Origin: Burkholderia puraquae
GTDB taxonomy: Bacteria > Pseudomonadota > Gammaproteobacteria > Burkholderiales > Burkholderiaceae
NCBI RefSeq assembly: GCF_002099195.1
Contig: NZ_NBYX01000039.1
Location: 1 to 35,674 of the forward strand
Direction of reading: 5' to 3'
DNA length: 35,674 nucleotides
In this document: piece after piece, positions 23,852 to 34,177 of the stretch
How the letters are laid out: each line of letters opens with the position of its first letter
Position numbering within the stretch: the stretch's first letter is position 1
The notes under the pieces: model-generated
The model's input: the letters and a program-made list of their open reading frames with translations, nothing else
What the model was told of the DNA's origin: nothing
The model's database searches: none
Translations under genes and position numbers: made by a program

Positions 23852-26131
23852 TCAGACCACCGCCGAGCGCGTGACGTGCACCGGCACCGACTTGTACGAC
23901 GGCGTGCCGCTTTCCTTGTCGATGTAGTCGAGCGGCACGAGCACGTTCGCTTCCGGGTAGTACGCGCCGACCGACCCCGGCGCGATGTCGTACTCGATCG
24001 CGGTGATCTTCTCGAGACGCAGCGTGCGGCCCGATGCGGTGATCGTCTGGATGTCGACGAGGTCGCCGTGTTCGAGCCCGTACTTCGCGAGATCGGCCGG
24101 GTTCATGAACAGCACGTCGCGCCGCCCGAACACGCCGCGATAGCGGTCGTCGAGCCCGTAGATCGTCGTGTTGTACTGGTCATGGCTGCGCAGCGTGATC
24201 AGCCGCAACACCTGCTCGCCGCCGAGCACGTCGGCATCTTCCTTCACCCCCTTGTAGACCGAGAACATCGCCTTGCCGGTCGGCGTCGGCCACACGCGCT
24301 CGGTGGGCGGAAGCGGCAGGCGGAAGCCGCCCGGCGTGCGGATGCGCTCGTTGAACGCCTCGAAGCCGGACACCGTGCGATCGATCAGGTCGCGGATGCG
24401 GTCGTAGTCGGCGATCAGGTCGAGCCATGCCACCTTGCTTGCCGGCAGCGTTGCATGCGCGATCCCCGCGACGATCGCAGGCTCCGAGCGCAACTGGTCG
24501 GACGCGGGCTTGAGCTTGCCGGCCGACGCATGAACCATCGACATCGAATCCTCGACGGTAATCGACTGCCGGCCGGTTGCCTGCATGTCGAGCTCGGTGC
24601 GGCCGAGCACCGGCAGGATGAAGGTTTCCTTCGCGACCAGCAGGTGCGAGCGGTTCAGCTTGGTGCCGAGATGCACGCTCAGGTCGAGCTTCGCCATCGC
24701 CGGGAACGACTGCTCGGGATCGGGCAGCGCGACTGCGAAGTTGCCGCCGAGGCACAGCAGCGCCTTCGCGCTGCCGTCGATCATCGCCTGCATCGCCTGC
24801 ACCGCGTCATGGCCGTGATGCGCGGGCGGCGTGAAGCCGCACACGTCCTCGATCTTCTTCAGGAACTCGGCCGACGGCTTCTCGGTGATGCCGACCGTGC
24901 GGTTGCCCTGCACGTTCGAGTGGCCGCGCAGCGGGCAGACGCCGGCGCCGGGCTTGCCGATGTTGCCGCGCATCAGCAGCAGGTCGGCGATCAGGCGCAC
25001 GGTTGCGGTGCCCTTGTTGTGCTGCGTGACGCCCATTCCGTACGTGATGATCGTTGCGTTCGACTTCGCGTACGCGAGCGCGACCTGTTCGAGCTGCGCC
25101 TGGCTGAGCCCGCTCGCGCGCTCGATGTCGTCCCACGACGTGGCTTCGAGATCGGCCGAGAATGCATCGAAGCCGTCGGTATGCTGCGCGATGAAGTCGC
25201 GATCCAGCACGTCGCCGCGTTCGGCCTCGAGCTGCAGCAGCGCCTTCATGATGCCCTTGAGCGCGGCCGCGTCGCCGCCGGCGTCGACCTGGTAGTACGT
25301 CGACGCGATCCGCGTCGAGCCGAACGACGCCATCTCGATCATGTCCTGCGGATCCGCGAAGCGTTCGAGCGCGCGCTCTCGCAGCGGGTTGAACACGATG
25401 ATCGGCACGTTGCGCCGCGAGCATTCGTGCAGCGTACCCATCATCCGCGGGTGGTTCGTGCCGGGGTTGTGGCCGATCGAGATGATCAGCTCGCAGTGGT
25501 CGAAATCTTCCAGCGACACGGTGCCCTTGCCGATGCCGATCGACTGCGGCAGGCCGACGCTGGTCGGCTCGTGGCACATGTTCGAGCAGTCGGGGAAGTT
25601 GTTGGTGCCGAGCTCGCGGGCGAACAGCTGGTACAGGTACGCGGCCTCGTTCGACGCGCGGCCGGACGTATAGAACTCGACCTGATCGGGCGGCAGCGCG
25701 CGCAGCACTTCGCCGATGCGCGCGAATGCATCGTCCCATTCGACTGCACGGAACGTGTCGGTCGCGCGATCGTAGACGAGCGGATGCGTGAGCCGGCCCA
25801 TGTTCTCCAGCTCGTAGTCCGACATGCGCAGCAGCGACGACACGGTGTTCGCCGCGAAGAATTCGGGCGTCACGCGCTTGGTCGTCGCTTCCCACGTGAC
25901 GGCTTTCGCGCCGTTTTCGCAGAACTGGAACGTCGACTTGTGTTCCTTGTCGGGCCACGCACAGCCGGGGCAGTCGAAACCGTCGGGCTGGTTGGTCCGC
26001 ATCAGCACGATCGGCGCCTCGATGGTTTCCATTTGCGTGCGCACCGCATCGGCTGTCGCGCGAAGCGCGCCCCAACCACCGGCGGGCCCGTCATACTTCC
26101 TGATGCCTGGCACTTCGCGTCGATTTGTCAT
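23852..26131 (-). CDS. YdeP-type molybdopterin oxidoreductase (formate dehydrogenase alpha-like)
   Basis: 759 residues, the same length as E. coli YdeP as I recall it. Cysteines C54 and C57 (CPGC) and C71 lie where an iron-sulfur cluster would sit. C186 in DCSNMCHEPTS aligns with the selenocysteine/cysteine molybdenum ligand of formate dehydrogenases (followed by His and Pro). The MPT-binding dinucleotide domain ends the protein. No Tat signal, so cytosolic. E. coli YdeP is tied to acid resistance; the reaction is not known. The ATG at 26131 has GGAGA 7 bases upstream and is preferred over one 12 bases earlier. FdhD and MoeA encoded in the same window could mature its cofactor. Confidence 0.9.
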   Translation of the reverse strand: MTNRREVPGIRKYDGPAGGWGALRATADAVRTQMETIEAPIVLMRTNQPDGFDCPGCAWPDKEHKSTFQFCENGAKAVTWEATTKRVTPEFFAANTVSSLLRMSDYELENMGRLTHPLVYDRATDTFRAVEWDDAFARIGEVLRALPPDQVEFYTSGRASNEAAYLYQLFARELGTNNFPDCSNMCHEPTSVGLPQSIGIGKGTVSLEDFDHCELIISIGHNPGTNHPRMMGTLHECSRRNVPIIVFNPLRERALERFADPQDMIEMASFGSTRIASTYYQVDAGGDAAALKGIMKALLQLEAERGDVLDRDFIAQHTDGFDAFSADLEATSWDDIERASGLSQAQLEQVALAYAKSNATIITYGMGVTQHNKGTATVRLIADLLLMRGNIGKPGAGVCPLRGHSNVQGNRTVGITEKPSAEFLKKIEDVCGFTPPAHHGHDAVQAMQAMIDGSAKALLCLGGNFAVALPDPEQSFPAMAKLDLSVHLGTKLNRSHLLVAKETFILPVLGRTELDMQATGRQSITVEDSMSMVHASAGKLKPASDQLRSEPAIVAGIAHATLPASKVAWLDLIADYDRIRDLIDRTVSGFEAFNERIRTPGGFRLPLPPTERVWPTPTGKAMFSVYKGVKEDADVLGGEQVLRLITLRSHDQYNTTIYGLDDRYRGVFGRRDVLFMNPADLAKYGLEHGDLVDIQTITASGRTLRLEKITAIEYDIAPGSVGAYYPEANVLVPLDYIDKESGTPSYKSVPVHVTRSAVV

Positions 26132-26194
26132 GTGATTCTCCATCTGCCGTACCCGGTGCGGGCGGCTCGGTTTGCGCCGTGTCGCGGCGTGGGG

Positions 26195-26219
26195 CGGCTC
26201 CGTCCGGTGGACGGAGCCG
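26195..26219 (-). terminator. Hairpin between the disaggregase and YdeP-type genes
   Basis: Perfect 11-bp stem CGGCTCCGTCC/GGACGGAGCCG with loop GGT, 37 bases after the disaggregase stop codon on the minus strand. No T-tract follows, so it may be a partial terminator or a processing site. Confidence 0.5.
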
Positions 26220-26255
26220 GTCATGCGTGCCCCGCGTGGCAGGGCATGCGGGGTT

Positions 26256-29087
<2,832 letters not shown>

Positions 29088-29698
29088 GGTGGTCTGGCTC
29101 CTGTCGGTGAAAGTGGGTCGAAGGGTGAAGTCCCGATGCGGTGCGGCGCTTGCGGATCCCGACCGCGAACGCACGACACGCGGCATGGCGGCGCGCGGGC
29201 CGCGCCCGGGCTGTCGCGCAGTGCGCGCCGGCGTGGCGCACGGTCGCGGTCGGGTTGGCAAGCACGCGTGCCGGGAGGAGCCCACGGCATCGCTTCGACT
29301 GCGTTCAAAATAGCGAATCGGCGGAGGCCATCCAAGACACAGTTCCGCAGCGGCCCGGCGGCGAATTGCACCCTCGCATGCGGGCGCGCACGGGGGGCAA
29401 GGAGTACAGACGGGCGGGCGCACCGCGGCGCGGGCGTGCGCGGCGAGTGATCGCAGGAAGCGGGAGAGGGCGGAACGCGAACGGATCGCGGTGCGACATT
29501 GGCGCGCAGGGCGCCGGTTGCCGGCGGGGGGGAGGCACCGCGGGCGGGCAGGCGCGACGGAAGCGCCGCAGGGGGAACGTGCTTCGACCGGCTAAGTGAA
29601 ACCACGCACGCACCGCAGCCGATGCGTGTGTGGTGGCCGAACGAGCGGGCGGGTTGCACGGTCCGGGCCGGACACGGCGCAACCGTGGCGTGCCGCGG
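29088..29698. other. Long region upstream of the disaggregase gene
   Basis: About 610 bases between the disaggregase start and the end of the small encapsulin-linked gene, with no supported gene. It is extremely G+C-rich between about 29380 and 29620, where frames on all strands are open and arginine-rich, a base-composition effect. It contains the sigma-32-like promoter listed below, implying a 5' leader of about 210 bases. Confidence 0.5.
29308..29336 (-). promoter_or_regulatory. Possible sigma-32 (heat-shock) promoter for the disaggregase gene
   Basis: On the minus strand CTTGGA (29336-29331) and CGCTATTT (29315-29308) are separated by 15 bases. They resemble the sigma-32 elements CTTGAA and CCCCATNT with one and two mismatches. 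The expected start near 29300 lies about 213 bases before the ATG. Confidence 0.35.
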
Positions 29699-29968
29699 TC
29701 AGTCCGGGAGCTTCATCGCGAGCCGTTGCCGGGCGATCTGCTTCACGTCCGTCGACAGTGCCGCATCCGTCAGGCCATTGGCCCAGACGGAGAACGAATC
29801 CTCGATCAGGTTGCGCGTGTCGGGCGGCAACTCGGCCAGGACCAGCGACATGACGGTGAACAGCACGGCGGTGTCGCCGGCCTGGCTGCCCGCGTTCGCG
29901 TCGACCGTCTGCTTCAGGTGATCGACCGACGCTTGCAGCGCCTGCAATGCCTCATTCGAATCGCTCAT
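29699..29968 (-). CDS. Small unknown protein downstream of encapsulin
   Basis: 89 residues, acidic and predicted all-helical (NEALQALQASVDHLKQTVDA, then AVLFTVMSLVLAELP, then NLIEDSFSVWANGL). No cargo-loading peptide at its C-terminus and no signal peptide. It lies 104 bases after the encapsulin stop on the same strand, with GGAG before the ATG at 29968. I do not recognise it. It may be a third component of the encapsulin locus, or a separate small protein. Confidence 0.7.
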   Translation of the reverse strand: MSDSNEALQALQASVDHLKQTVDANAGSQAGDTAVLFTVMSLVLAELPPDTRNLIEDSFSVWANGLTDAALSTDVKQIARQRLAMKLPD

Positions 29969-30072
29969 CACACACTCCATGCAGGATAGGTTCGGTCGGC
30001 GACGAACATGCTGCCGGCGGCGCGGCTGGTCGCGCGCGACGCCCGGCGGGCATCGCGCGCAGGCAACCACGG

Positions 30073-30888
30073 TCAGGCCGCCGTGCTGGCCTGCGGCGCC
30101 ACGGCCACCGATGCTTCGCTCGTCAGCATCAGGAACGTGAACGTTTCGCGCAGGTACAGGCGGACGACCTTGTCGGTATGGCTCGTGTAGCCGATCGATA
30201 CGTCTTCCCCGAGATGCAGCTCGTAATCGCCGCCGCGCGTGGACAGCACGCAGCCGCCGCTGATCGCCGGCGCCCAGATGATCTCGCCGCTGACGATCCG
30301 CTTGATATGGCCGAGGACCGGATAGCCCTGATCGCGCGCTTCGCTGAGTGCCGTGTAGGCATCCGAGCCGAGCACCACCGAGTACGGGCCGTCGACGCCG
30401 GCGAGCCGCAGCGCCTCGAGCGCGTCGCTGATCGCGTCGGGATACGCGCTCACGTCCGCCGGCAGCGTGAGCTTGCGGTTCGACGTGCCTTCGCGGATGC
30501 CGACGATGCCTGCCGCCGGGTAGCCGTCGAAAATCGCGTTGTCTTCGGCGAATGCGAGCCGCTGCGCGGCGTCCTTCGCCGGTTGCCAGTCGGCGTCGCG
30601 CGCGCCGCGCTCGACGCTGTCGATCGCATCGCGGTTCAGCTCGAACGGCACCGTCAGTTCGACGATCGTGCGGACTTCGCGCAGCCGTGCATTCACGAGC
30701 TCGCGCGGCGCGGCGACGTCGACCAGGTGCCCGGTGCCGACGGCCGACAGCTCGGGGCCTTCCGGGCCATCGACGTCGACGACGCGGCGGCCGGCCACCG
30801 ATCGTTTGAACGTGCGTGCCACTTCCTCCTCGATTTGTTCCCAGGCGGACGCGGAGATCGGGGCGAGTTCGCGGTGCAGGTTATTCAT
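30073..30888 (-). CDS. Family 1 encapsulin shell protein (linocin-M18-like)
   Basis: 271 residues. Starts MNNLHRELAPISASAWEQIEEEVARTFKRSVAGRRVVD, the N-terminal part that lines the shell interior and holds cargo peptides, and continues with the HK97-type fold (GPYSVVLGSDAYTALSEA, GYPVLGHIKRIV, and ISGGCVLSTRGGDYELHLGEDVSIGYTSH). It self-assembles into an icosahedral nanocompartment. Cargo is almost certainly the DyP peroxidase at 31601-32662, which ends in the matching loading peptide. Unusually, 712 bases separate the two. An in-frame upstream ATG six codons earlier is less likely. Confidence 0.95.
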   Translation of the reverse strand: MNNLHRELAPISASAWEQIEEEVARTFKRSVAGRRVVDVDGPEGPELSAVGTGHLVDVAAPRELVNARLREVRTIVELTVPFELNRDAIDSVERGARDADWQPAKDAAQRLAFAEDNAIFDGYPAAGIVGIREGTSNRKLTLPADVSAYPDAISDALEALRLAGVDGPYSVVLGSDAYTALSEARDQGYPVLGHIKRIVSGEIIWAPAISGGCVLSTRGGDYELHLGEDVSIGYTSHTDKVVRLYLRETFTFLMLTSEASVAVAPQASTAA

Positions 30889-30988
30889 GGGTTCTGGTTG
30901 CCTCACGTCAGCGAAAACACTTCATGGTGGGCCGATCGGCTGAGGGGCTGCGCCTGATGTCAGGCATGCCGATCGCGGACGAAAATGC

Positions 30989-30997
30989 ATATTAGCA
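30989..30997 (-). promoter_or_regulatory. Extended -10 promoter element for encapsulin
   Basis: The minus strand reads TGCTAATAT, an extended -10 (TGn plus TAATAT, one mismatch to consensus). The expected start near 30982 is about 95 bases before the encapsulin ATG. No good -35 was found at the usual distance, as is common for extended -10 promoters. Confidence 0.45.
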
Positions 30998-31302
30998 GGC
31001 TCGATTGACACCGCGGCAGCACAAATCGAAACGACCCCGTGCGGTGGCGCAACTGTTATGCAATTCGCGCGTGAGATGGGGCGTGTGCGGGTGCGTAATG
31101 TCGCGACCGGATTGCGATACCGGGGATCGTGCCGGCGCTGACGCCGCTCGGGCCGCGCTCGATAACGCGCTCGACCCTTTCCGGTCGACGGCCCATCGCG
31201 AGTCGTGCATTCTTGCGAACATTCGTCCGGCAGGGTTGCCCGGGGTTGCGGGAAGCCGGGGGCGGGCGGCGTTCGGTCGCCGGGACTGGGCCCGGATAAG
31301 TC

Positions 31303-31317
31303 ATAGGCGCAGCCTAT
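31303..31317. promoter_or_regulatory. ATAG-N7-CTAT dyad, OxyR-like half operator
   Basis: ATAGGCGCAGCCTAT is a perfect inverted repeat and has the exact ATAG-N7-CTAT form of one half of the OxyR consensus. The second half is not conserved on either side. On the minus strand it overlaps a possible promoter with TTGTGA and TATGAC about 19 bases apart. Confidence 0.4.
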
Positions 31318-31558
31318 CGAAGCTTCACAACGGGTGGCGGTTATCTGGCATGCAGCAACGGCCCGGGCGGGGCGCTGCCGAACAACGGGCTCTGTATCCT
31401 GGTCGGCTGATGCGTCGAGGCGGAGCGCCGAGAGCGTAAGCCCGAGCGCGTAACGGCCTGCACGCGGTGGCATGGCGGAGGGGCAGCCGCAGTGCGGCGC
31501 AGCATGTCCTCTCCGCGCGAGCGCACCAATCGACTGAACTGCGGCCGTTCGGACAGGC

Positions 31559-31580
31559 CCGGCGCGCGGTAGCGCGCCGG
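31559..31580 (-). terminator. Strong hairpin just after the DyP gene
   Basis: Perfect 9-bp stem CCGGCGCGC/GCGCGCCGG with loop GGTA, 20 bases beyond the DyP stop on the minus strand. Without a T-tract it may stabilise the DyP message end or reduce read-through into the encapsulin gene. Confidence 0.5.
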
Positions 31581-31600
31581 ACTGCCATCTGCACGTTGCC

Positions 31601-32662
31601 TTACGACGGAACGCCTTTCAGCGAGCCGATTTTCAGCGAGCCGTCGCGATGCGGCGCGGACGACGACGCTTCCGGCTGCGCGGCATCGGCGGCCGGCGCC
31701 GCGCGATCGGCGAGCGCTTCGAGCAGGTCGGCGGACGGCACGAAGAACAGCGAGCCGGTGACTGCGCGGCTGTAGTCGAGCAGGCGGTCGTAGTTGCCGG
31801 GCGGGCGGCCGACGAACATGTTCTCGAGCATCTGCTCGATCGGCGCCGGCGAGCGCGCATAGCCGATGAAATAGGTGCCGAATTCGCCTGCGCCCGGGCG
31901 CCCGAACGGCATGTTGTCGCGCAGGATCTTCACTTCCTGGCCATCCTCGTCGAGGGTGGTCAGCGAGCTGTGCGAGCACGACGGCTTCACGTCCGGCGCG
32001 AGCTCGATGTCGGACAATTTGGTGCGGCCGATGATGCGCTCCTGCGTCTCGACCGCGAGCGCGTTCCAGCCGGCCATGTCGTGCAGGTATTTCTGCACGA
32101 TCACGTAGCTGCCGCCCGTGAATTCCGCGTCTTCGTCGCCGATCACCGTGAAATCGACCGCTTCGCGGCCTTCCGGGTTCTCGGTGCCGTCGACGAAGCC
32201 GATCATCGCGCGCTGGTCGAAATTGCGGAACCCGTGCACCTCGTCGACGACGGTGACGGCATCGCCGAGCGCGCCGAGCAGCTGCGTCGCGAGTTCGAAG
32301 CACAGGTCCATCGCTTCCGCGCGAATGTGCAGCAGGATGTCGCCCGGCGTCGCGACCGCGACGCGCTGCCCCGCGCCGAATTCGCGGAACGGATGCAGCG
32401 CGGCGGGGCGCGGGTTACCGAACAGCGCATCCCATGCGTCGGCGCCGAAGCCGCACACGCAGGTGAGGTTGCCGCCCGGCACGCGCTTGCCGACCGAGCG
32501 CACGAGCGCGGCGATGTTGCCGCACCATGAACGGATCGTGTCGGCGTGATCGGCGCCGGGATGGATCGTCGCCACGAGGAAGATCGCGCTGCGCGTGATC
32601 GTGCTGTGAACGGCCTGGGAGAGTGGGGGAGGTGTCTGCATCGTGGCCTGCCGGTCAGTCAT
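31601..32662 (-). CDS. DyP-type heme peroxidase, encapsulin cargo
   Basis: 353 residues. The DyP signature GFVDGTENP carries the catalytic D158; H231 (SCSHSSL) is the proximal heme ligand and R248 with N250 (LRDNMPFG) line the distal side. The spacing matches B-type DyP enzymes such as the Rhodococcus DypB. A flexible Ala/Ser-rich linker leads to the C-terminal loading peptide GSLKIGSLKGVPS, which fits the encapsulin consensus IGSLK. It oxidises dyes and phenolics with peroxide inside the shell. ATG at 32662 used; an ATG 21 bases later (MQTPPPL) is an alternative. Confidence 0.95.
   Translation of the reverse strand: MTDRQATMQTPPPLSQAVHSTITRSAIFLVATIHPGADHADTIRSWCGNIAALVRSVGKRVPGGNLTCVCGFGADAWDALFGNPRPAALHPFREFGAGQRVAVATPGDILLHIRAEAMDLCFELATQLLGALGDAVTVVDEVHGFRNFDQRAMIGFVDGTENPEGREAVDFTVIGDEDAEFTGGSYVIVQKYLHDMAGWNALAVETQERIIGRTKLSDIELAPDVKPSCSHSSLTTLDEDGQEVKILRDNMPFGRPGAGEFGTYFIGYARSPAPIEQMLENMFVGRPPGNYDRLLDYSRAVTGSLFFVPSADLLEALADRAAPAADAAQPEASSSAPHRDGSLKIGSLKGVPS
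31616..31643 (-). repeat. 13-bp tandem direct repeat in the cargo-loading tail
   Basis: TTTCAGCGAGCCG occurs at 31616-31628 and again at 31631-31643, period 15 bases. On the coding strand it duplicates a five-residue unit, giving GSLKI followed by GSLKG in the encapsulin-targeting peptide. Confidence 0.9.
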
Positions 32663-32706
32663 GTCGGGACGGAAGTGCCGTGGCGCGTGAAGGCGAACGG
32701 TTGAAC

Positions 32707-32739
32707 TGTGTCATGCGACTGTTCTCTTTGTGTCATGCG
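32707..32739. promoter_or_regulatory. Two 11-bp direct repeats upstream of the DyP gene
   Basis: TGTGTCATGCG occurs at 32707-32717 and 32729-32739, a spacing of 22 bases or about two helical turns, 45-77 bases before the DyP ATG. Identical repeats in phase on the helix suggest paired binding of a regulator. Confidence 0.6.
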
Positions 32740-32748
32740 GATGAAGGA

Positions 32749-32771
32749 CGTTGCGCGGGCCTCGCGCAACG
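32749..32771. promoter_or_regulatory. Perfect hairpin/inverted repeat in the DyP-LysR divergent gap
   Basis: CGTTGCGCG (32749-32757) and CGCGCAACG (32763-32771) form a perfect 9-bp inverted repeat with a 5-base spacer, beside the 11-bp direct repeats. It could be an operator. The rest of the 368-base gap 32663-33030 shows only the promoter listed at 32967. Confidence 0.45.
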
Positions 32772-32966
32772 GGCCGCGGCAGGGGCGGCCGGCCGCACGG
32801 CGCGTGACCTGCCCGCACCGCGTAACGTCGTCGAGCAAGCAATCTAGCAGCTTCGGCCGGCCTTTGGAACACGTATCGCCCAACTGTCATCCGAATGCGT
32901 CAAACAGGGCCGGATTTTGGGCAGGGCCCGCGCAGCTGTACTCCTGGCGCGCGCGGCGCTGTGCTC

Positions 32967-32995
32967 TTGAGCGTGCGTGCCGCGTGCAGTAGATT
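32967..32995 (+). promoter_or_regulatory. Sigma-70-type promoter for the cysteine-rich regulator gene
   Basis: TTGAGC (32967-32972) and TAGATT (32990-32995) are spaced by exactly 17 bases, four of six matches in each. The start near 33002 gives a leader of about 29 bases to the ATG at 33031. Confidence 0.5.
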
Positions 32996-33030
32996 AGGTT
33001 CCGCTGCGCCCGCCGACGAGGAGCGTCATC

Positions 33031-33399
33031 ATGAACCTGCTGGAAGCGATGCGTGTGTATGTCGCGGTGGTCGAGCATGGCGGCCTGTCCGGCGCGGCGT
33101 CCGAACTGCAGCTCGACGAAGCGCAGGTGAGCGAACGGATCGGCGGCCTCGAACGGTATCTCGGCTGCCGCCTGCTGCTGTGCTGCGAGCACGACGACGT
33201 CGCCTGCAGCGATGCGGGCGCCGCGTTCCACGTGTGCTGCCGCCGGACGCTGTCCGCGGTCGAGCAGGCGCTCGGCGCGGCCGGCCCGCACGGGCCGGAT
33301 CTGCCGGGCGCACACGAGACCGCGCATGCCGCCACGCGTGAAGCAACTTTCCCGCCGCCCGGCGCCGTTCAAGCCTCATCACCGCGACTGTCACCTTGA
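33031..33399 (+). CDS. Truncated LysR-type DNA-binding protein with cysteine cluster
   Basis: 122 residues. Residues 1-60 match the LysR winged helix-turn-helix (MRVYVAVVEHGGLSGAASELQLDEAQVSERIGGLER YLG), but the effector domain is absent: after about residue 80 only a Pro/Ala/His-rich tail remains. The wing and linker helix carry C46, C51, C52, C59, C69 and C70 plus H54 and H67, a density not seen in ordinary LysR proteins. This may form a metal or redox site. GAGGAG ribosome site; its stop overlaps the next start (TTGA). Divergent from the DyP-encapsulin locus, so it may regulate it. It could instead be a decaying LysR gene. Confidence 0.75.
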   Translation: MNLLEAMRVYVAVVEHGGLSGAASELQLDEAQVSERIGGLERYLGCRLLLCCEHDDVACSDAGAAFHVCCRRTLSAVEQALGAAGPHGPDLPGAHETAHAATREATFPPPGAVQASSPRLSP

Positions 33400-33845
33400 A
33401 TACGACCACCATTCCCTGCTCGCCGGCCGAGCGCATCCGCCGCCGCTTCGGCCATTTCCTTCACGCGGCCGAACTGGCCGGGTTGATCGTGATCGGGCTC
33501 GCGACCGCGTTCGCCATGGCGCAGGAAGCGTGGAAGGTCGTGCTCGCGGGCGAGGTGTCGCTGACCGACCTGCTGCTGATGTTCCTGTATCTGGAAGTGC
33601 TCGCGATGGATGTGCGCTACCTGCGGCTCGGCCGGTTGCCGGTGCGGTTTCCGCTGTTCATTGCGATGACGTCGCTCGCGCGCGACCTGATCCTGCGCGG
33701 TGCAACCGACAGCCCCGAGCGGATGCTGATGACGACCTTCGGGATCGTGCTGCTCGCCGTCGGCGTGCTGATCCTGAGTTTCGGCCAGCATCGCTTTCCG
33801 GCCGACGTCGACGATGTCGAGGAGGATGCGCATGCGCGCAGCTGA
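33396..33845 (+). CDS. PsiE-family membrane protein
   Basis: 149 residues with four hydrophobic segments (about 25-45, 56-72, 84-92 and 112-130) and the family-like stretch LLLMFLYLEVLAMDVRYLRLGRLPVRFPLFIAM split by charged turns. PsiE is named for phosphate-starvation induction in E. coli; its function is unknown. TTG start overlaps the stop of the preceding regulator by four bases, so translation is probably coupled. I considered starting later, but the N-terminal NTTTIPCSPAERIRRRFGH is compatible with the family. Confidence 0.85.
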   Translation: MNTTTIPCSPAERIRRRFGHFLHAAELAGLIVIGLATAFAMAQEAWKVVLAGEVSLTDLLLMFLYLEVLAMDVRYLRLGRLPVRFPLFIAMTSLARDLILRGATDSPERMLMTTFGIVLLAVGVLILSFGQHRFPADVDDVEEDAHARS

Positions 33846-33899
33846 CGGGCGGGCGGCACGCCTCAGGCATTTTCCATTTCCCTGCAACGAGAGTGCCGG

Positions 33900-34097
33900 A
33901 TGAGCACGCATGCCGTCGAAACGAAACTGGCGATCGGCCTGCAGCAAGCGGCGGCGGTCGCCTACCGGCTGGCGCGCGACGCGCGCGATGCCGATCCGGC
34001 GCATGCACGCACGCCGTCCGTCGCCGGGCTGCAGCAGGCGGCTGCCGATGCCCATGCCGAGGCGGTGCGCGCACGCGTGGCGGCCACCGGCATCTGA
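33900..34097 (+). CDS. Small alanine-rich protein of unknown function
   Basis: 65 residues, Ala/Arg/His-rich, predicted helical (ETKLAIGLQQAAAVAYRLARDARD and a similar second half, VAGLQQAAADAHAEAVRAR). The motif LQQAAA occurs twice, suggesting an internal duplication of a helical unit. It lies 54 bases after psiE and 80 before the DUF1269 gene on the same strand. No family recognised; base composition makes chance openness possible, so moderate confidence. Confidence 0.5.
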   Translation: MSTHAVETKLAIGLQQAAAVAYRLARDARDADPAHARTPSVAGLQQAAADAHAEAVRARVAATGI

Positions 34098-34177
34098 ATC
34101 GATCCCCGGCGCGCCGCATGTGATGCGGCCGCTGCGCCTGCAACTGCAACTGACCATCCAACCGAGCGAGGTGTCGA

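Larger units (their letters stand above)
30889..31600. other. Non-coding gap between encapsulin and its cargo gene
   Basis: 712 bases with no gene I can support; frames in it look like chance arginine-rich openings. It holds an extended -10 promoter element near 30989, an ATAG-N7-CTAT dyad at 31303, and a strong hairpin at 31559 (listed separately). The space is large enough for a small RNA, but none can be shown by reading alone. Confidence 0.55.
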
